A program made the translations under genes and the position numbers. The notes beneath the pieces are model-generated. The model was not told where the DNA came from and made no database searches. It saw nothing but the letters and a program-made list of their open reading frames with translations. Below are positions 1-9,739 of a DNA stretch of 64,000 nt, one piece after another. Each line of letters begins with the position of its first letter. The first letter of the stretch is position 1. The stretch is taken from positions 2,046,001 through 2,110,000 of the forward strand of contig JALJCS010000056.1 of NCBI GenBank assembly GCA_023055355.1, in the 5' to 3' direction. The stretch comes from Agelaius tricolor (Eukaryota; Chordata; Aves; Passeriformes; Icteridae).

Positions 1-960
1 TGGTGTTGATCGCGTCCGAGGAAGTCGCGTATTCAGATGTATTTTTCTGGCGACTTCTGCCATCTCGATCAATGATATCAGCTGGGCAATGATCGTCCTT
101 GGGCATCTTCCAATCACTCTGGAGAGCGGCAATCATTGGCCTCGTCTATTCATAAGTAAACTGGGTATTGTTCTCCTGCCGCCTTCAGGAATCTCGAGAT
201 TCCATGTAGACGTCTGCCTCTGGGCTGCTTGTGGTCAGAGGCTCGTTTGGATTTCACAATCTTATAAAATACATTTTCTCTATAAGCATGAATTATTTCA
301 TAACATATATTACACACCCATAGTTCCTTAAAAAAATGATCACACAAAGCCTGAGTATCCCTCTGGGTTTTCTGATGCGTGTCTTCTAATATTCCCTAGT
401 CAGCATTTTATTATCTAATTGTCTTCCATCAAGATGTTTCTATTTCCCTGATTTATCTTATTCACCACCTATCTTGTTTTAATTCCTTTTTTCTCTGCTT
501 CCCTAAACTTTGGAATTTCCAATTTTTCCTCATTTGGAGTTAATATTAACTCTTTCAGCTCCGTTTTCTGCTGCAGCTTTAGCTTCCTGATCTGACAAAT
601 TATTTCCTCTTATTTCTAGGGTCTTTACCTTTTGGTGTCCCTTAATATGTACTATAGCTATCTCTCTCAGGTAATTTTAATGCCTCTAAAACCTCTAAAA
701 TAAGTTTTGCATGTACTAATCCTTTTCCTCTTGAATTAACTAATCTCCCTTTTAAAATTTTTCTTAAGGTATGTGCTGCTCTAAAGGCATACCTTGAATC
801 AATATATAACTCCTTTCTTTTGTCTTAAATATTCTACTGCTCTTTTTAAAGTATATTATTCACAAGTTTGAGCCTTCTAGTTTAAGGTTAATTTCCCTTT
901 TTCCATAGTTTGCATGTTTTTCTCATCAACTTCTGCATACCCTGTATTTTGGAAGGAGTT
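1..960 (-). pseudogene. Class I ERV K: decayed RNase H and integrase region of pol
   Basis: On the minus strand, about 900-540 gives a degraded RNase H with a recognisable stretch around 'LYIDSRYAFRAAHTL' and then 'GKGLVHAKLILEVLEALKLPER', the usual order around the third catalytic Asp of gammaretrovirus-like RNase H. Downstream (540 to 1) is AT-rich and heavily interrupted, probably the start of integrase. Stops and frameshifts occur every few dozen codons, so no protein is made. The unit is cut by the window edge and probably belongs to the same minus-strand provirus as the leader and LTR at 1371-3290. The family assignment rests on motif likeness only. Confidence 0.55.
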
Positions 961-1370
961 GTATTTCTGTTAGCTAACATAACTCCCAAAGAGCTACCTT
1001 GGGGGTATCTCTTCTAGTATGCTTTTATTCCCTTTTTTTTCCCTGTATCCAACTTACTGGTTTTCTGTTCCATTTTCAAGATCTTATGTATTCATCCCCT
1101 GCCTCTGTTTCTCACTTTCACTAACAGCTTAAATACCACTTTTCTTTCAACTACTCACACTCAAAAATAAATAACCTTTTTCTCACACTACTTTTCAATA
1201 CAATACACCTCCCTCTGAGGAGATATGGTAAAGCTTCTACATTACATATACTTCCATTCATCTACATTCACTCACTTTTATTCCTCATTCACTTTCACAC
1301 ATTCCTTCACACCCTCAAGACACAAAGTGGATCCCTATCACTAGAAAATCACGGGTCCCTGTGGCCCCCC
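961..1370. other. AT/pyrimidine-rich ERV-derived spacer without recognisable gene
   Basis: This stretch lies between the RNase H relic and the repeat-bearing leader. I see no open frame, RNA gene or terminal repeat. It is probably decayed internal sequence of the same class I ERV. Confidence 0.35.
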
Positions 1371-1485
1371 TTGCCTTGGGGTTGGCCTCTGGGTCTCAGT
1401 ATCTCCGGGCCTCCTGGAAGGGGCCTGACTCTGGTCTCCTCCGGTGCCCGTTCACCTGTGAGGCTGTCTGCGTGTCACTCACACT

Positions 1486-1673
1486 CTTCAGCCACGGCCC
1501 CTTCACACGTCTGGGGGAACAATAGCCTGTTTGTGGGTCACCTACACCTTATGCCACAGCCCCCCACCTGCCCAGGGAAACAATGGCTTATTTTGTGGGT
1601 CACACACTCCTTTTCCACTGCCCCCCCTTCCCACCCACCCGGGAAGTTGAGGCTGATTTTGTGTGTGACTCAC
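1486..1673. repeat. Three-copy ~63-bp tandem repeat in ERV K leader/gag region
   Basis: Three diverged units share the order 'cca-c-gcccc ... ggRaacaatggcYtRtttTgtgggtcac'. They begin near 1486, 1550 and 1611. Together with the next array they make the internal 5' part of ERV K a minisatellite-like zone. Confidence 0.6.
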
Positions 1674-1744
1674 TCTCACACACACAACAAAACAACAATA
1701 AGGTAGCTTTTACTTTCACATCACATATTACAAGTTTAGGTGTT

Positions 1745-2143
1745 ACTGGCCAGTCCTGGTGCTATTGGATATCCCTCAACCCAGCTGTGTTGTCCAACCC
1801 CATATGCTCTTAGGCAATTTTCCCCTCAATCCTGCCATGTTGTCCAAGCCCAGATACTCTTAGGCATTTTTCTGTCCCTCAACCCAGTGGTGTGGTACAA
1901 CTACAGATGCTCTTGGGCATTTAATTTTTTTTTTGGCTGTGTTGTCCAACCCTGGATGTTCTTGGGCATTTTTTATCCCTTAATCAAGCTGTGTCATCCA
2001 ACCCCGGATGCTGTTGGGTAAAATTTTTATCCCTCAATCTAGCTGTATTGTCCAACCCTGGATGTTCTTGGGCATATCCTCACTCTGGCAGATTTCTGCT
2101 CAACCCTGAATGCTATTGGAATGTTAATCCCTCAACCCAGCAG
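1745..2143. repeat. ~50-bp minisatellite, about eight diverged units
   Basis: Units read roughly 'tccctcaacccagctgtgtt' followed by 'gtccaaccctggatgctctt' and 'gggcatttt'. About eight can be followed from 1745 to 2143, with substitutions and short T-runs. The array is transcriptionally antisense to nothing recognisable. It lies inside the 5' internal region of a minus-strand class I ERV. Confidence 0.75.
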
Positions 2144-2149
2144 GTTTTT

Positions 2150-2685
2150 TTAGGGGCCCCTCCTGTCCCATTTCCTAGTGGATTGGGCTAGGAAACATTG
2201 CTACCTACCTCGGAGGGGTCCAACCCCTCCCTGAGACCCAGTCCCAGTTACCCCGGGGGATTCTTTCACTCCTTTTATCACTCTCTTTGTCTCTTTACTG
2301 GCCGCTTTTCTCGTGAAAAGCTGAAAACGCAGCATGGGAGACTCCAGCACTCACTTGGCAGGTCTGAGACAACCAGCCCGCCTCTCATTCACACACATTC
2401 ATCTCCCGCCACTGCCCTCCCAAGAAATACTTACCAATCCCTTTTCCTTCCCGGGTTCTTCGTGCGCACTACTAGTCTTAGGGGGCAAATTACTGCGGTT
2501 GTGGGGAGCCTTTTCCCCTTCTCTTTGTTCTATTGCCTCCCTTTGTCCACCGATTGTAACCTGTGTCTGTCGGTCATCCCAGGTGAAACAGAGCGAGGCT
2601 GCCAAATAGGGCAGGGTGTGCCTCCCCACTCTGACTCTCCTAAAGCACCAGTAGCGAGGTGTTTACCAACCTCTACTACCATAAT
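2150..2685 (-). other. Probable 5' leader of class I ERV K
   Basis: This GC-richer segment lies between the minisatellite and the LTR at 2686-3290. If the provirus runs on the minus strand it would be the untranslated leader. The 18 nt next to the LTR (minus strand, about 2683-2666, starting TGGTAGTAGAGG) sits where a primer binding site should be, but I cannot match it to a tRNA. Open frames here look like chance products of pyrimidine-rich DNA. Confidence 0.35.
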
Positions 2686-3290
2686 TGTGAAAAACGCTAA
2701 TCACTTGTTTTTAAAATGTTAAAAGTTTAATAGTTATGCAATTAGAGTAATAATAATTTGGACAAATTGAATTAGGACAATATGAGACAATAGAAACAAA
2801 GAGTTATAGACATCGGACATCCGGGTACTTTTTTCTGGGCAGCACAAGCCCGAAAAAGGACACCCGTTAACAAAGGATTAACCCTTAAAAACAATAACCT
2901 GTTGCGTATTCATACGTCTCATACATGATGCATAAATTCCATTCAAATACAGGATTCTGTCTGGTCATCGGTCAACTTCTTCCTCCTAATCCTAAGGCGC
3001 CTTTGATCCTCAGCCAGGCAGGAAGAAGTTCGTTTCTTCTGATAAGAGGGCAATAAATTCTTTTTCTCTGAAAGATTTAGGTGTCCTGTGGCTGCTATCT
3101 CGCTGCGAGTCCTTTCTTTAAAAAAAGTATCCTACATAGCATAGTTTCTATTTTAGCATTATTTATAACCTAAAACTATATTTAACACAGTACTTAAGAG
3201 AATTAATACAGCATTACTTTCTAACACAACACATATAATATTCATTTTAATATTTGCAAAAAGCCAATCATAAAATATGTATTTTTCACA
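2686..3290 (-). mobile_element. LTR of class I ERV K (family shared with 5708-6341)
   Basis: The 605-bp element starts TGTGAAAAACGC and ends TTTTTCACA on the plus strand, so it has TG...CA ends. It aligns along its length with the solo LTR at 5708-6341. Flanking 5-mers (ATAAT and TATTT) do not match, as expected if this is one end of a provirus rather than a solo LTR. Minus orientation is inferred from the minus-strand pol relic at 1-960. Confidence 0.7.
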
Positions 3291-3710
3291 TATTTGGTAT
3301 ACAATTTGAACAGATGGAATAAATTTAGCTCTCACACTGTACTCAAGAAGCAGCTGAGTGTCTGTTTGAAGCTGAAAGTTTGAGTGTGGTGGGCTTTTTT
3401 CCCTTGTAGTAGAATTTCTGATTGCATCATAGAAATTATTGTCTCAGTGCTCTGCAGTAGCCTCAGACAGTTAATCGGTGGGGTGTTTCCCCTTCTGTGG
3501 TTTAATGTGCTGTTGGTGAGAGAGGAGGGAGTATGGACAGTGTATTTCTCTTCTGGGTAATGGACTAAATCTCTTCCTGGTTTTAACTCCATGGTAACCA
3601 GTGAAGTTCAATCAGGGCTGAACTCAGCCCCTTCTGTTTTGGTACCATCTATGTCAGGGTGACTATCCAGCTTTGTTTTGAGGAGGGTGTAAATGAAATA
3701 GTAATTATCA
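3291..3710. other. No recognisable gene
   Basis: The sequence between the class I LTR and the ERVL LTR fragment shows no motif, open frame of note or repeat that I recognise. Confidence 0.4.
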
Positions 3711-3843
3711 TGGTTTAACCCCAGCTGGAAAATAAGCACCACACACCCATTCATTCCCCCCACCACCCCTGGTGGGATGGAAGAGAGAATCAGATGAGTA
3801 AAAGTGAGGAAACTCTTGGGTTGAGATTGACAGTTTAATAATT
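3711..3843 (-). mobile_element. 3' fragment of ERVL-like LTR (end of provirus H)
   Basis: On the plus strand the segment starts TGGTTTAACCCCAGCTGG and runs to 'cagtttaataatt'. This is the reverse of the 3' part of the common avian ERVL LTR whose full form is seen at 8532-9456. It passes directly into reverse transcriptase sequence at about 3844. Most of the LTR and the 3' half of pol have therefore been deleted together. Confidence 0.75.
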
Positions 3844-5702
3844 GAGTTTTGATCAGTCCATGGCAGATGGTTGGGCTGTGTTTCCACCCCTGAGACAGTT
3901 GATTCCAGGTATACTGGACACCCCTCTAAGTGAAAGCAAACTGTGGCCTGCACTCTGCTTCCAGAGGGATTGAGAAAAATGCCTTAGTGATATCAGTTGC
4001 AGCATAATTTGTCTGCTTTTGACTCCAGTTCATACTGAAATTCCAACATGTCCTGTACAGCAGCACTCAGAGGTGGCATGACTTCATTCAGGCCATGATA
4101 GTCTCCTGTAAGCCTCCATTCTCTGTTAGACTTTATCACTGGCCACATGGGGTTGTTAAAGGGTGAGCAGGTCCTGTTGATCACTCCTTGGCTCTCCAGT
4201 CAACAAATTAGTTCATGGATGAGAATCAGGGAGTCTCAGTTGGTGTGGTATTGCCACTGCTGTGGTAGCAATTGGCACCTGTTGTTCTTAAACCCTCAGC
4301 AACCCCACAAATAGAAGTGTCCTCCAAGAGACAAGGCAAGGTAGACAACTGTTTATTTTCCTCCATCTCCAGGACAGCTGTACTGAAAGCCCACTGGTAC
4401 CCTTTGGGGTCTTTGAAATCCCCTCTCCTGAAATAGTCTATGCCAAGGATGCACAGAGCCTCTGGCCAGTCACAATGGGGTGCTTTTGCCATTCATTCCC
4501 AGTCAGGCTAATCCAGCTTCCAATAGTAAGCTGTTTGGATCTCCCTGTCACTAAAGAAATACAAATGGGTTCTGCCCCTGTATAGCTTGATAGCATTTGG
4601 GTACACTGTTCACCAGTGTCTACTAGAGACTTGTACTCCTGTGGGGATGCTGTGCCAGGCCATTGAATTCACACCACACAGTAAACCTAATTGTCCCTCT
4701 CTTCCATCTGGCTGGAGGTAGGGCCCCTCTAGTCCTGGTCATAGGATTCTCCATTTACTTCTTGTAGAAATAGATTAGAATACCTTTCCATAGGATCAGG
4801 AGTAGGATCAGTCCTTTCACTCTGCCTGGGGAACTGCCCAATGGAGACTTGAGCAGCAACTTCCCTGGAAGAACCCTCATTTGGGATTATCTTTGCAATT
4901 CACACACCTGTGCCTCTAGGGTTGAGGTAGATTTTCCATTCCACTTCCTCATGTCCTTTCCATGGTCCTGCAGGTAAAACCACAGGGTACCCCAAGGTGT
5001 ATACCCAGTATATTCTCCTTCTTATGCAAAAGTACACTTAGCTGTGAGTCCATACAGGTGGGGAGTAGAACATATTCTCTTTGAATTTCTGTAACTCCTT
5101 GGACAGTTTTTTCACAGCCTAGACAAGGGAGGAAGAGTGATTTTCTTTGTACTCCTGGAGTTGGTGAGCAACTTCATCCACTGTTGGTGCCTCTTCGTCT
5201 CTCCAGGTCATTACTGCCAGTGAGTTGGCATATGACAATGATGCGCTCTGAACAAATTTCCGCCCCATGGGTTGTGTGCACTGGACTTTGGATCTGTGGG
5301 TGACTGCACATTATTTGAGTCAAATCATCTCTAGCATGACTAACTCCCCCTGCCTCTACTACAGTCTATTTACCTGGGCAACACATCTTCCTTGAAGGGG
5401 TACCTTCACACTTGGCAGGAGTCAGCTCCAGAGGCCAAAGACCTGTGTCCCTTTTCCAATCACGTTCTGTAGAAAGTGATCCCAGCTGCTTGCCTTCTTT
5501 ACCTTCTAATTTTAAACTGCTAGCCCTGTTGTCCCAGCATTGGAACAGCCAGGTGATAACATGCTCAGCTGACAAGATCTGAAATCGTTTTGCATATCTT
5601 GCAGCTCACTCAGGGATAGGGATTGAGTGGTTACCTCTTATTCTGTCTCTTCCTCCTATTCCTGAGCTAGCTCTCCTTTGTCCTCCTTTATTAAATGAGA
5701 TG
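3844..5702 (-). pseudogene. ERVL-like provirus H: decayed gag, protease and reverse transcriptase
   Basis: Read on the minus strand this is collinear with provirus F at about 37,500-39,200. Positions 4230-3844 match the F reverse transcriptase start (for example 'WRLTGDYHGLNEV', where F has the expected TVDYRALNEV). Positions 4740-4560 correspond to the protease region. Positions 5330-4840 match the gag segment around 'MRRWDGKPT' in F. Frameshifts and stops break every domain. RT is cut off by the junction with the LTR at 3843. H is clearly older than F. No protein is expected. Confidence 0.75.
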
Positions 5703-5707
5703 CTTTT

Positions 5708-6341
5708 TGTGAAAAATGCCAATCACTTGTTTTTAAAATTTTAAAAGTTTAATTGTAATAAAATGGTTATAAAAATAGTAATATAATTAGAGTAATAAAA
5801 ATTTGGACAATTAGGATTAGGACAATGCGAGACAATAAAAACAAAGAGTTATGGATAGTCTGGATACCTCTTTGTGGGCAAAATAAGCCTGGAAAAAGGA
5901 CACACATTAACAGAGGATTAACCCTTAAAAGCAATAGCCCATTGAATATTCATACATCTCATACATTATGCATAAATTCCATTCAAACAAAGGAGTCCAG
6001 CTGGTCAGTGTCAGCTTCTTCCTCTTAATCCTGACAGCATCTTCAGGGATGAGCAAGGCAGGAAGAAGTTCATTTCTTCTGGTAAGCGAGCAATAAATTC
6101 TCTTTCTATGAAAGATTTAGGTGTCCTGTGGCTGCTATCTCGGTGCGAGTACCTCATTCCTCACTTTTTAAAAAAAGTATCCTACATAGCATAGTTTCTA
6201 TTTTAACATTTTTTTATAACCTAAAACTATATTTAACACACTACTTAAGAAAATGAATACAGCATAACTTTCTAACATAACATATATACTATTAATTTTA
6301 ATATTTGCAAAAAACCAGTCATAAAATACGCATTTTTCACA
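5708..6341. mobile_element. Solo LTR (same family as 2686-3290) with target duplication CTTTT
   Basis: The 634-bp element starts TGTGAAAAATGCC and ends TTTTTCACA. The 5-bp duplication CTTTT flanks it at 5703-5707 and 6342-6346, which fixes the ends. It is inserted into the gag part of provirus H. Confidence 0.9.
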
Positions 6342-6640
6342 CTTTTTGTGTCCATTTCTTCTTGCGTATAGGGGCAAATGATACCAACAAGGGTTGGTTC
6401 TTTGCTTCAGCTGCATCATTCATCACCAGGGTCTGAGTAGCTGCAGTGCCTGTTGCGGGGGTTGGTATAGCCACAGGTAGTTGCTGAACCCTAAACAAAA
6501 TCTGAAGCACATTCAGCATTCTTAGCAATAGGGCCAGGACCAGAAATAGCCTAGTTTCAACATCCCAGGGATTTTAAAAAATTTCAAAATTCTCAGACAG
6601 TTCTGGAATTAGCCTGGAGGAGAAAGGGAAGATGTAAGAA
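6342..6640 (-). pseudogene. ERVL-like provirus H: gag relic
   Basis: The minus strand encodes a broken Ala/Pro/Thr-rich stretch ('PVAIPTPATGTAATQT') resembling the Pro/Ala-rich segment of the F gag-like ORF near 39,500. It continues the H reading direction across the solo LTR at 5708-6341. From 6641 to 6775 there is only AT-rich DNA. Confidence 0.5.
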
Positions 6641-6775
6641 GATGTCTTCCCCATGGGTCAATTCTCTGAGGAGAAAAGGCAAAAGGTGTAATTATTAATT
6701 ATGAATGTAATTTATATTAATAATTAGAAATAAATATATTTGTAAAAGAATTATTTTGACAAATAATTAATTATT

Positions 6776-8173
6776 TGTCCCAGTTTGAGACAAAATTTAG
6801 GAGGAAACTCTGCAAAGAGGTCTCCTCTAGAAAGAAAATGTCTTGGTTTGAAAAAGACAGGTGTCTGCTAAGGAAGGCAGGAGCCTCCCCTGAAATGGAA
6901 AATGTAAACCCCTTCCCTCTGAATTTTTATAATTTTGAAATTAAGAGGGGCTCTCAGGCAAAAATATGGGAGCAGGAATAACAGTTCTTTATTAGGGAAG
7001 AAAATAAAAAAATAAAATAAACAATGCAGTAATACAAAACAACACTGACAGAGTCATAATGTGACCTGACACCCTGTTGGTCAGGGTGTTGCTAGCAGTC
7101 TGATTAAATGGTGGCTGCAGTCCTCCTGGAGTGACAAATGTGGTTCCATTGAAGCAGTGATCCTGTAGAAGGGTGTAGTCTTCCTCTGAAGATCCAGTGG
7201 TGGTGTAAATGGGTCTGGTCTTCCTCTAGGAGTCCAGTGGAGAAGGCTGGCTGTGGTCTTCCAAATCTCTGATTATATCCAGGTAGGATAGCTCCCTCTG
7301 GGCAGAGCATCTCAAAATGGGATGATGTAACTTTATCAGTCATGCAGTGAGACTCAGTAGCCCATTAACAGAAGATATCTCCCCGGAGGGAGGATTGGTT
7401 GTGGAAGAGATAAAGAAAACTGCTCAATTAACAGAAGATAACTGCCCCACTTCTAACAGATAGGAATAGAATACACACCCCTATTTCCAACCTAAGACAA
7501 CAAATTTCAGCAGCCCCTCCCCCAACCGATTTGGGAGATAATCTCCTTGGAGAAAAGTGGAATAAGCTGTTTATTTCACAAGCAAAGTACTCAGAAACAT
7601 GAGAAAATGAATAATATTAAACAATAAAACCTCTCTTTTCTCTGACAAGATGGCAAACTCAGAGAGTCCTTCTGTGGTTCAGAGAGAGAGTCTTCTGTGT
7701 GTGTGTCTCGGTCTCTTCAGTCTCTCTCTGTCCTTCCGGGGCTGGGATGCACCTTCCCAGACCTCTGATGGGCCACAGGCATGAGCACCCAGTGTTATTC
7801 TGGGTTTTCAGTCTGGAGCAGGGCTGAATGGTTCCAGAAAAAAAAAAGTCCTGGGAAAACCTCTCTGCAGTAGCTAACAAGGAAAAACAGCGAAAAAAGC
7901 AAAGAGAAACTTCCTGTCTCTCTCTCTGCAAAAGATGAGAACCAGGAGATCATTGAGCCTTATCTCTCTCTTGCTGTCCGTGCTAGGCAGCACAGTCCCT
8001 GAGAGAGAGGAATTCCAGGGGAGTAAAGTGAAGCTTCTGCAGACAAACTGCAAGGTGCTTCTCCACTCCCCCACCCTCTCCCCCTTCGCCCTCTCTCTGG
8101 GCCCAGCTTAAAGCTACAGGACCCATTTCTGAGCAGACTATGGGATACCAGACCATACAGTCATCCCAGGACA
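6776..8173 (-). mobile_element. ERVL-type LTR (family of 18929-19545), split by a second LTR
   Basis: Its outer ends are TGTCCCAGTTTGAGAC and CATCCCAGGACA. It aligns with the complete solo LTR at 18929-19545 once the inserted LTR at 6839-7499 is removed, leaving about 737 bp. The poly(A) signal AATAAA reads on the minus strand near 7578-7590. It interrupts the gag region of provirus H. I do not see a clean target duplication. Confidence 0.75.
6839..7499 (-). mobile_element. LTR nested inside the LTR at 6776-8173
   Basis: It starts TGTCTTGGTTTG and ends AACCTAAGACA. It is homologous over its length to the solo LTR at 43882-44542. The minus strand carries AATAAA near 6988. The flanks (GAAAA and ACAAA) are a poor match for a 5-bp duplication, suggesting mutation after insertion. 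The host LTR resumes at 7500, as the alignment with 18929-19545 shows. Confidence 0.75.
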
Positions 8174-8500
8174 AATCACAATAAATAACTCCCAAAGTAT
8201 AGAGGTGACGGCAATGCTGAGTAGACATACCAGCAATCCTATCATATCACAAGCCAGTATTACAAAGTACAACAAAACAAGAAACTTAGCTGTCATGGTT
8301 TGACAGGCCCCAGAGACGACAAATACCAAAAGAGCAAACTCTGCAAGTACGTAGGTACATAATGTAACTCTTAGAACAAGCGCAACAACTCTGAGAAAAT
8401 AAATCAACATTGTGACCAGTGACTATTAAACCAATACAATAAAAGCTTATAACAAATTTGTTTTAACATGCTTTGGTAAAATCTGTCATTATCTGAACCC
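8174..8500 (-). pseudogene. ERVL-like provirus H: 5' gag-like region rich in membrane segments
   Basis: Just downstream of the PBS the minus strand (8410-8138) encodes about 90 residues with three strongly hydrophobic stretches around 'LRVVALVLRVTLCTYVLAEF', 'ALLVFVVSGACQ' and 'FLVLLYFVILACDMIGLLVC'. This is the same position and style as the membrane-rich start of the F gag-like ORF at 40431-39307. The frame is cut where the LTR at 6776-8173 inserted. It is a relic, but it shows the membrane-rich N-terminus is a family trait. Confidence 0.55.
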
Positions 8501-8505
8501 GTCAT

Positions 8506-8523
8506 GCCCTACATCAGGCACCA
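8506..8523 (-). promoter_or_regulatory. Primer binding site of provirus H
   Basis: The minus strand reads TGGTGCCTGATGTAGGGC, 8 nt inside the 5' LTR. It begins with the TGG complementary to a tRNA CCA end and resembles the PBS of provirus E (TGGTGCCCGGCGTGGGGC), differing at C-to-T/G-to-A positions typical of CpG decay. I cannot name the tRNA. Confidence 0.6.
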
Positions 8524-8531
8524 AAAAAGAC

Positions 8532-9456
8532 TGTCTACTCCAGCCAGCACTAAGTACCACATACGATCACTCACTCACCCCCACCTCCCTGGGGAGGAGA
8601 ATCAGAAAAAAAGTAAAAACTCGTGTTGAGATTAGAACAGTTTATTAATTTAAACAAAGTAAAAGATAATAATCAAAATAATAATTGTACTGAAAAGGAC
8701 AAAGGGAGAGGAATAAAACCCAAGGAAAACAAATGATGCACTGTCGCTATTGAGCCCCACATGGCGCAAAGGACCAGGGCTCAGTCAGAAGGCTGTTTAG
8801 ACTTATTTATTAAAGCAGCATGTTTCTTTTATAGTTTTACAAGATGTTTACATTTACTTAACGAACACATACACTACCCATTGGTCATAAACAAGAAACA
8901 AAACTTTCAATAGGTGAAAGAAGCCATGCCACTGTGTAAGCCAACCAAAGTCCAGATCTTCTTGCTTACACTTTTTTCTCTCTCATTCCTCGAGTTGTCA
9001 TGGTGATAGCCTTGATAAATTCCCTGAGAGAGATATGAGGCTTTCCTTATCTTCAGGAAGCCTTCGCTGGCTCACAAGAACAGCACAGAAATGTCTTTCC
9101 CACAATGCACAATACAGGTGTTCACCACCTGTTAACCGATACCCAGACTGTCCCCAAGCAGCAAACCCACCTTCTAGATAACTCCCCTCAGTTTATATAC
9201 TTGGCATGACGTTCTGTGGTGTGGAATATCCCTTTGGCCAGTTCAGGTCAGCTGTCCCAGCCATGCTTCCTCCTGGCTTCTTGTGCAGCTCCTCTCTGGC
9301 AGAGCCTGAGACACTGAAAAGCCCTTGACTCAGGGTAATGCTCAGCAACAACCAAAACATCAGTGTGTTATCAGCATTAATCTACTGAATCCAAACCACA
9401 GCACCGTGCCAGCTACTAGGAAGAAAATTAACTCTATTCCAGCTTAAACCAGGACA
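8532..9456 (-). mobile_element. 5' LTR of ERVL-like provirus H
   Basis: On the minus strand it begins TGTCCTGGTTTAAGCTGG at 9456 and ends near 8532. Visible signals are the TATA element at about 9192-9200 (plus strand 'tttatata') and the conserved 3' portion also present at 3711-3843. It is interrupted by an LTR at 8742-9104. The PBS follows directly, so this is a 5' LTR and the provirus reads leftward. Confidence 0.8.
8742..9104 (-). mobile_element. Solo LTR nested in the H 5' LTR, duplication ATGCAC
   Basis: The 363-bp element has ends TGTCGC...CCCACA and an exact 6-bp duplication ATGCAC at 8736-8741 and 9105-9110. The minus strand carries TATAAAAG near 8832 and AATAAA near 8811, giving the orientation. 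The 6-bp duplication fits a beta/alpha-like ERVK element. Confidence 0.9.
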
Positions 9457-9596
9457 CTGTTTCAGCTATAGTCATACTTTATATTAAAAATATTAAAAAT
9501 ATTTTTTTTCCCAGTTTCTTCCTACTGAAATTTGTTTCAAAGATCATTTTCTCATTTTCTTGTTCTATCTTCCTTGCACTTTCCTGAACTCTTTAG

Positions 9597-9739
9597 GACT
9601 TCAGCATGCATTTGACAGTGACTGGGAAGCTGGGAAAATCACTTACAACAATTATTAAAATAGATCTGATTATGTTGTTCTGGCTTACAAACTCTTGGTG
9701 CAAACAGGCAACCGAGCAAAGCCCATTGACATCAGCCAG
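9597..9739 (+). pseudogene. PTCH1: PTCH1 exon equivalent to human exon 16, with premature stop
   Basis: The acceptor is TTTAG|GA and the donor CAG|GTACTG. The 143-bp exon reads in phase 1 as 'LQHAFDSDWEAGKITYNNY', stop, then '[20 protein letters not shown]' and 'KPIDISQ'. The stop TAA at 9656-9658 sits where Patched normally has Lys. This part of Patched lies in the second extracellular loop. An intact full-length product cannot be made from this allele. Confidence 0.9.

Noticed and set aside
1745..2143. Regularly spaced repeats that might suggest a CRISPR array
   Set aside because: Units are tandem and diverged with no unique spacers, and the host is a vertebrate.
2198..2722. 174-codon plus-strand ORF
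   Set aside because: Low-complexity Ser/Pro/Leu composition across ERV leader and LTR boundary; no recognised domain.
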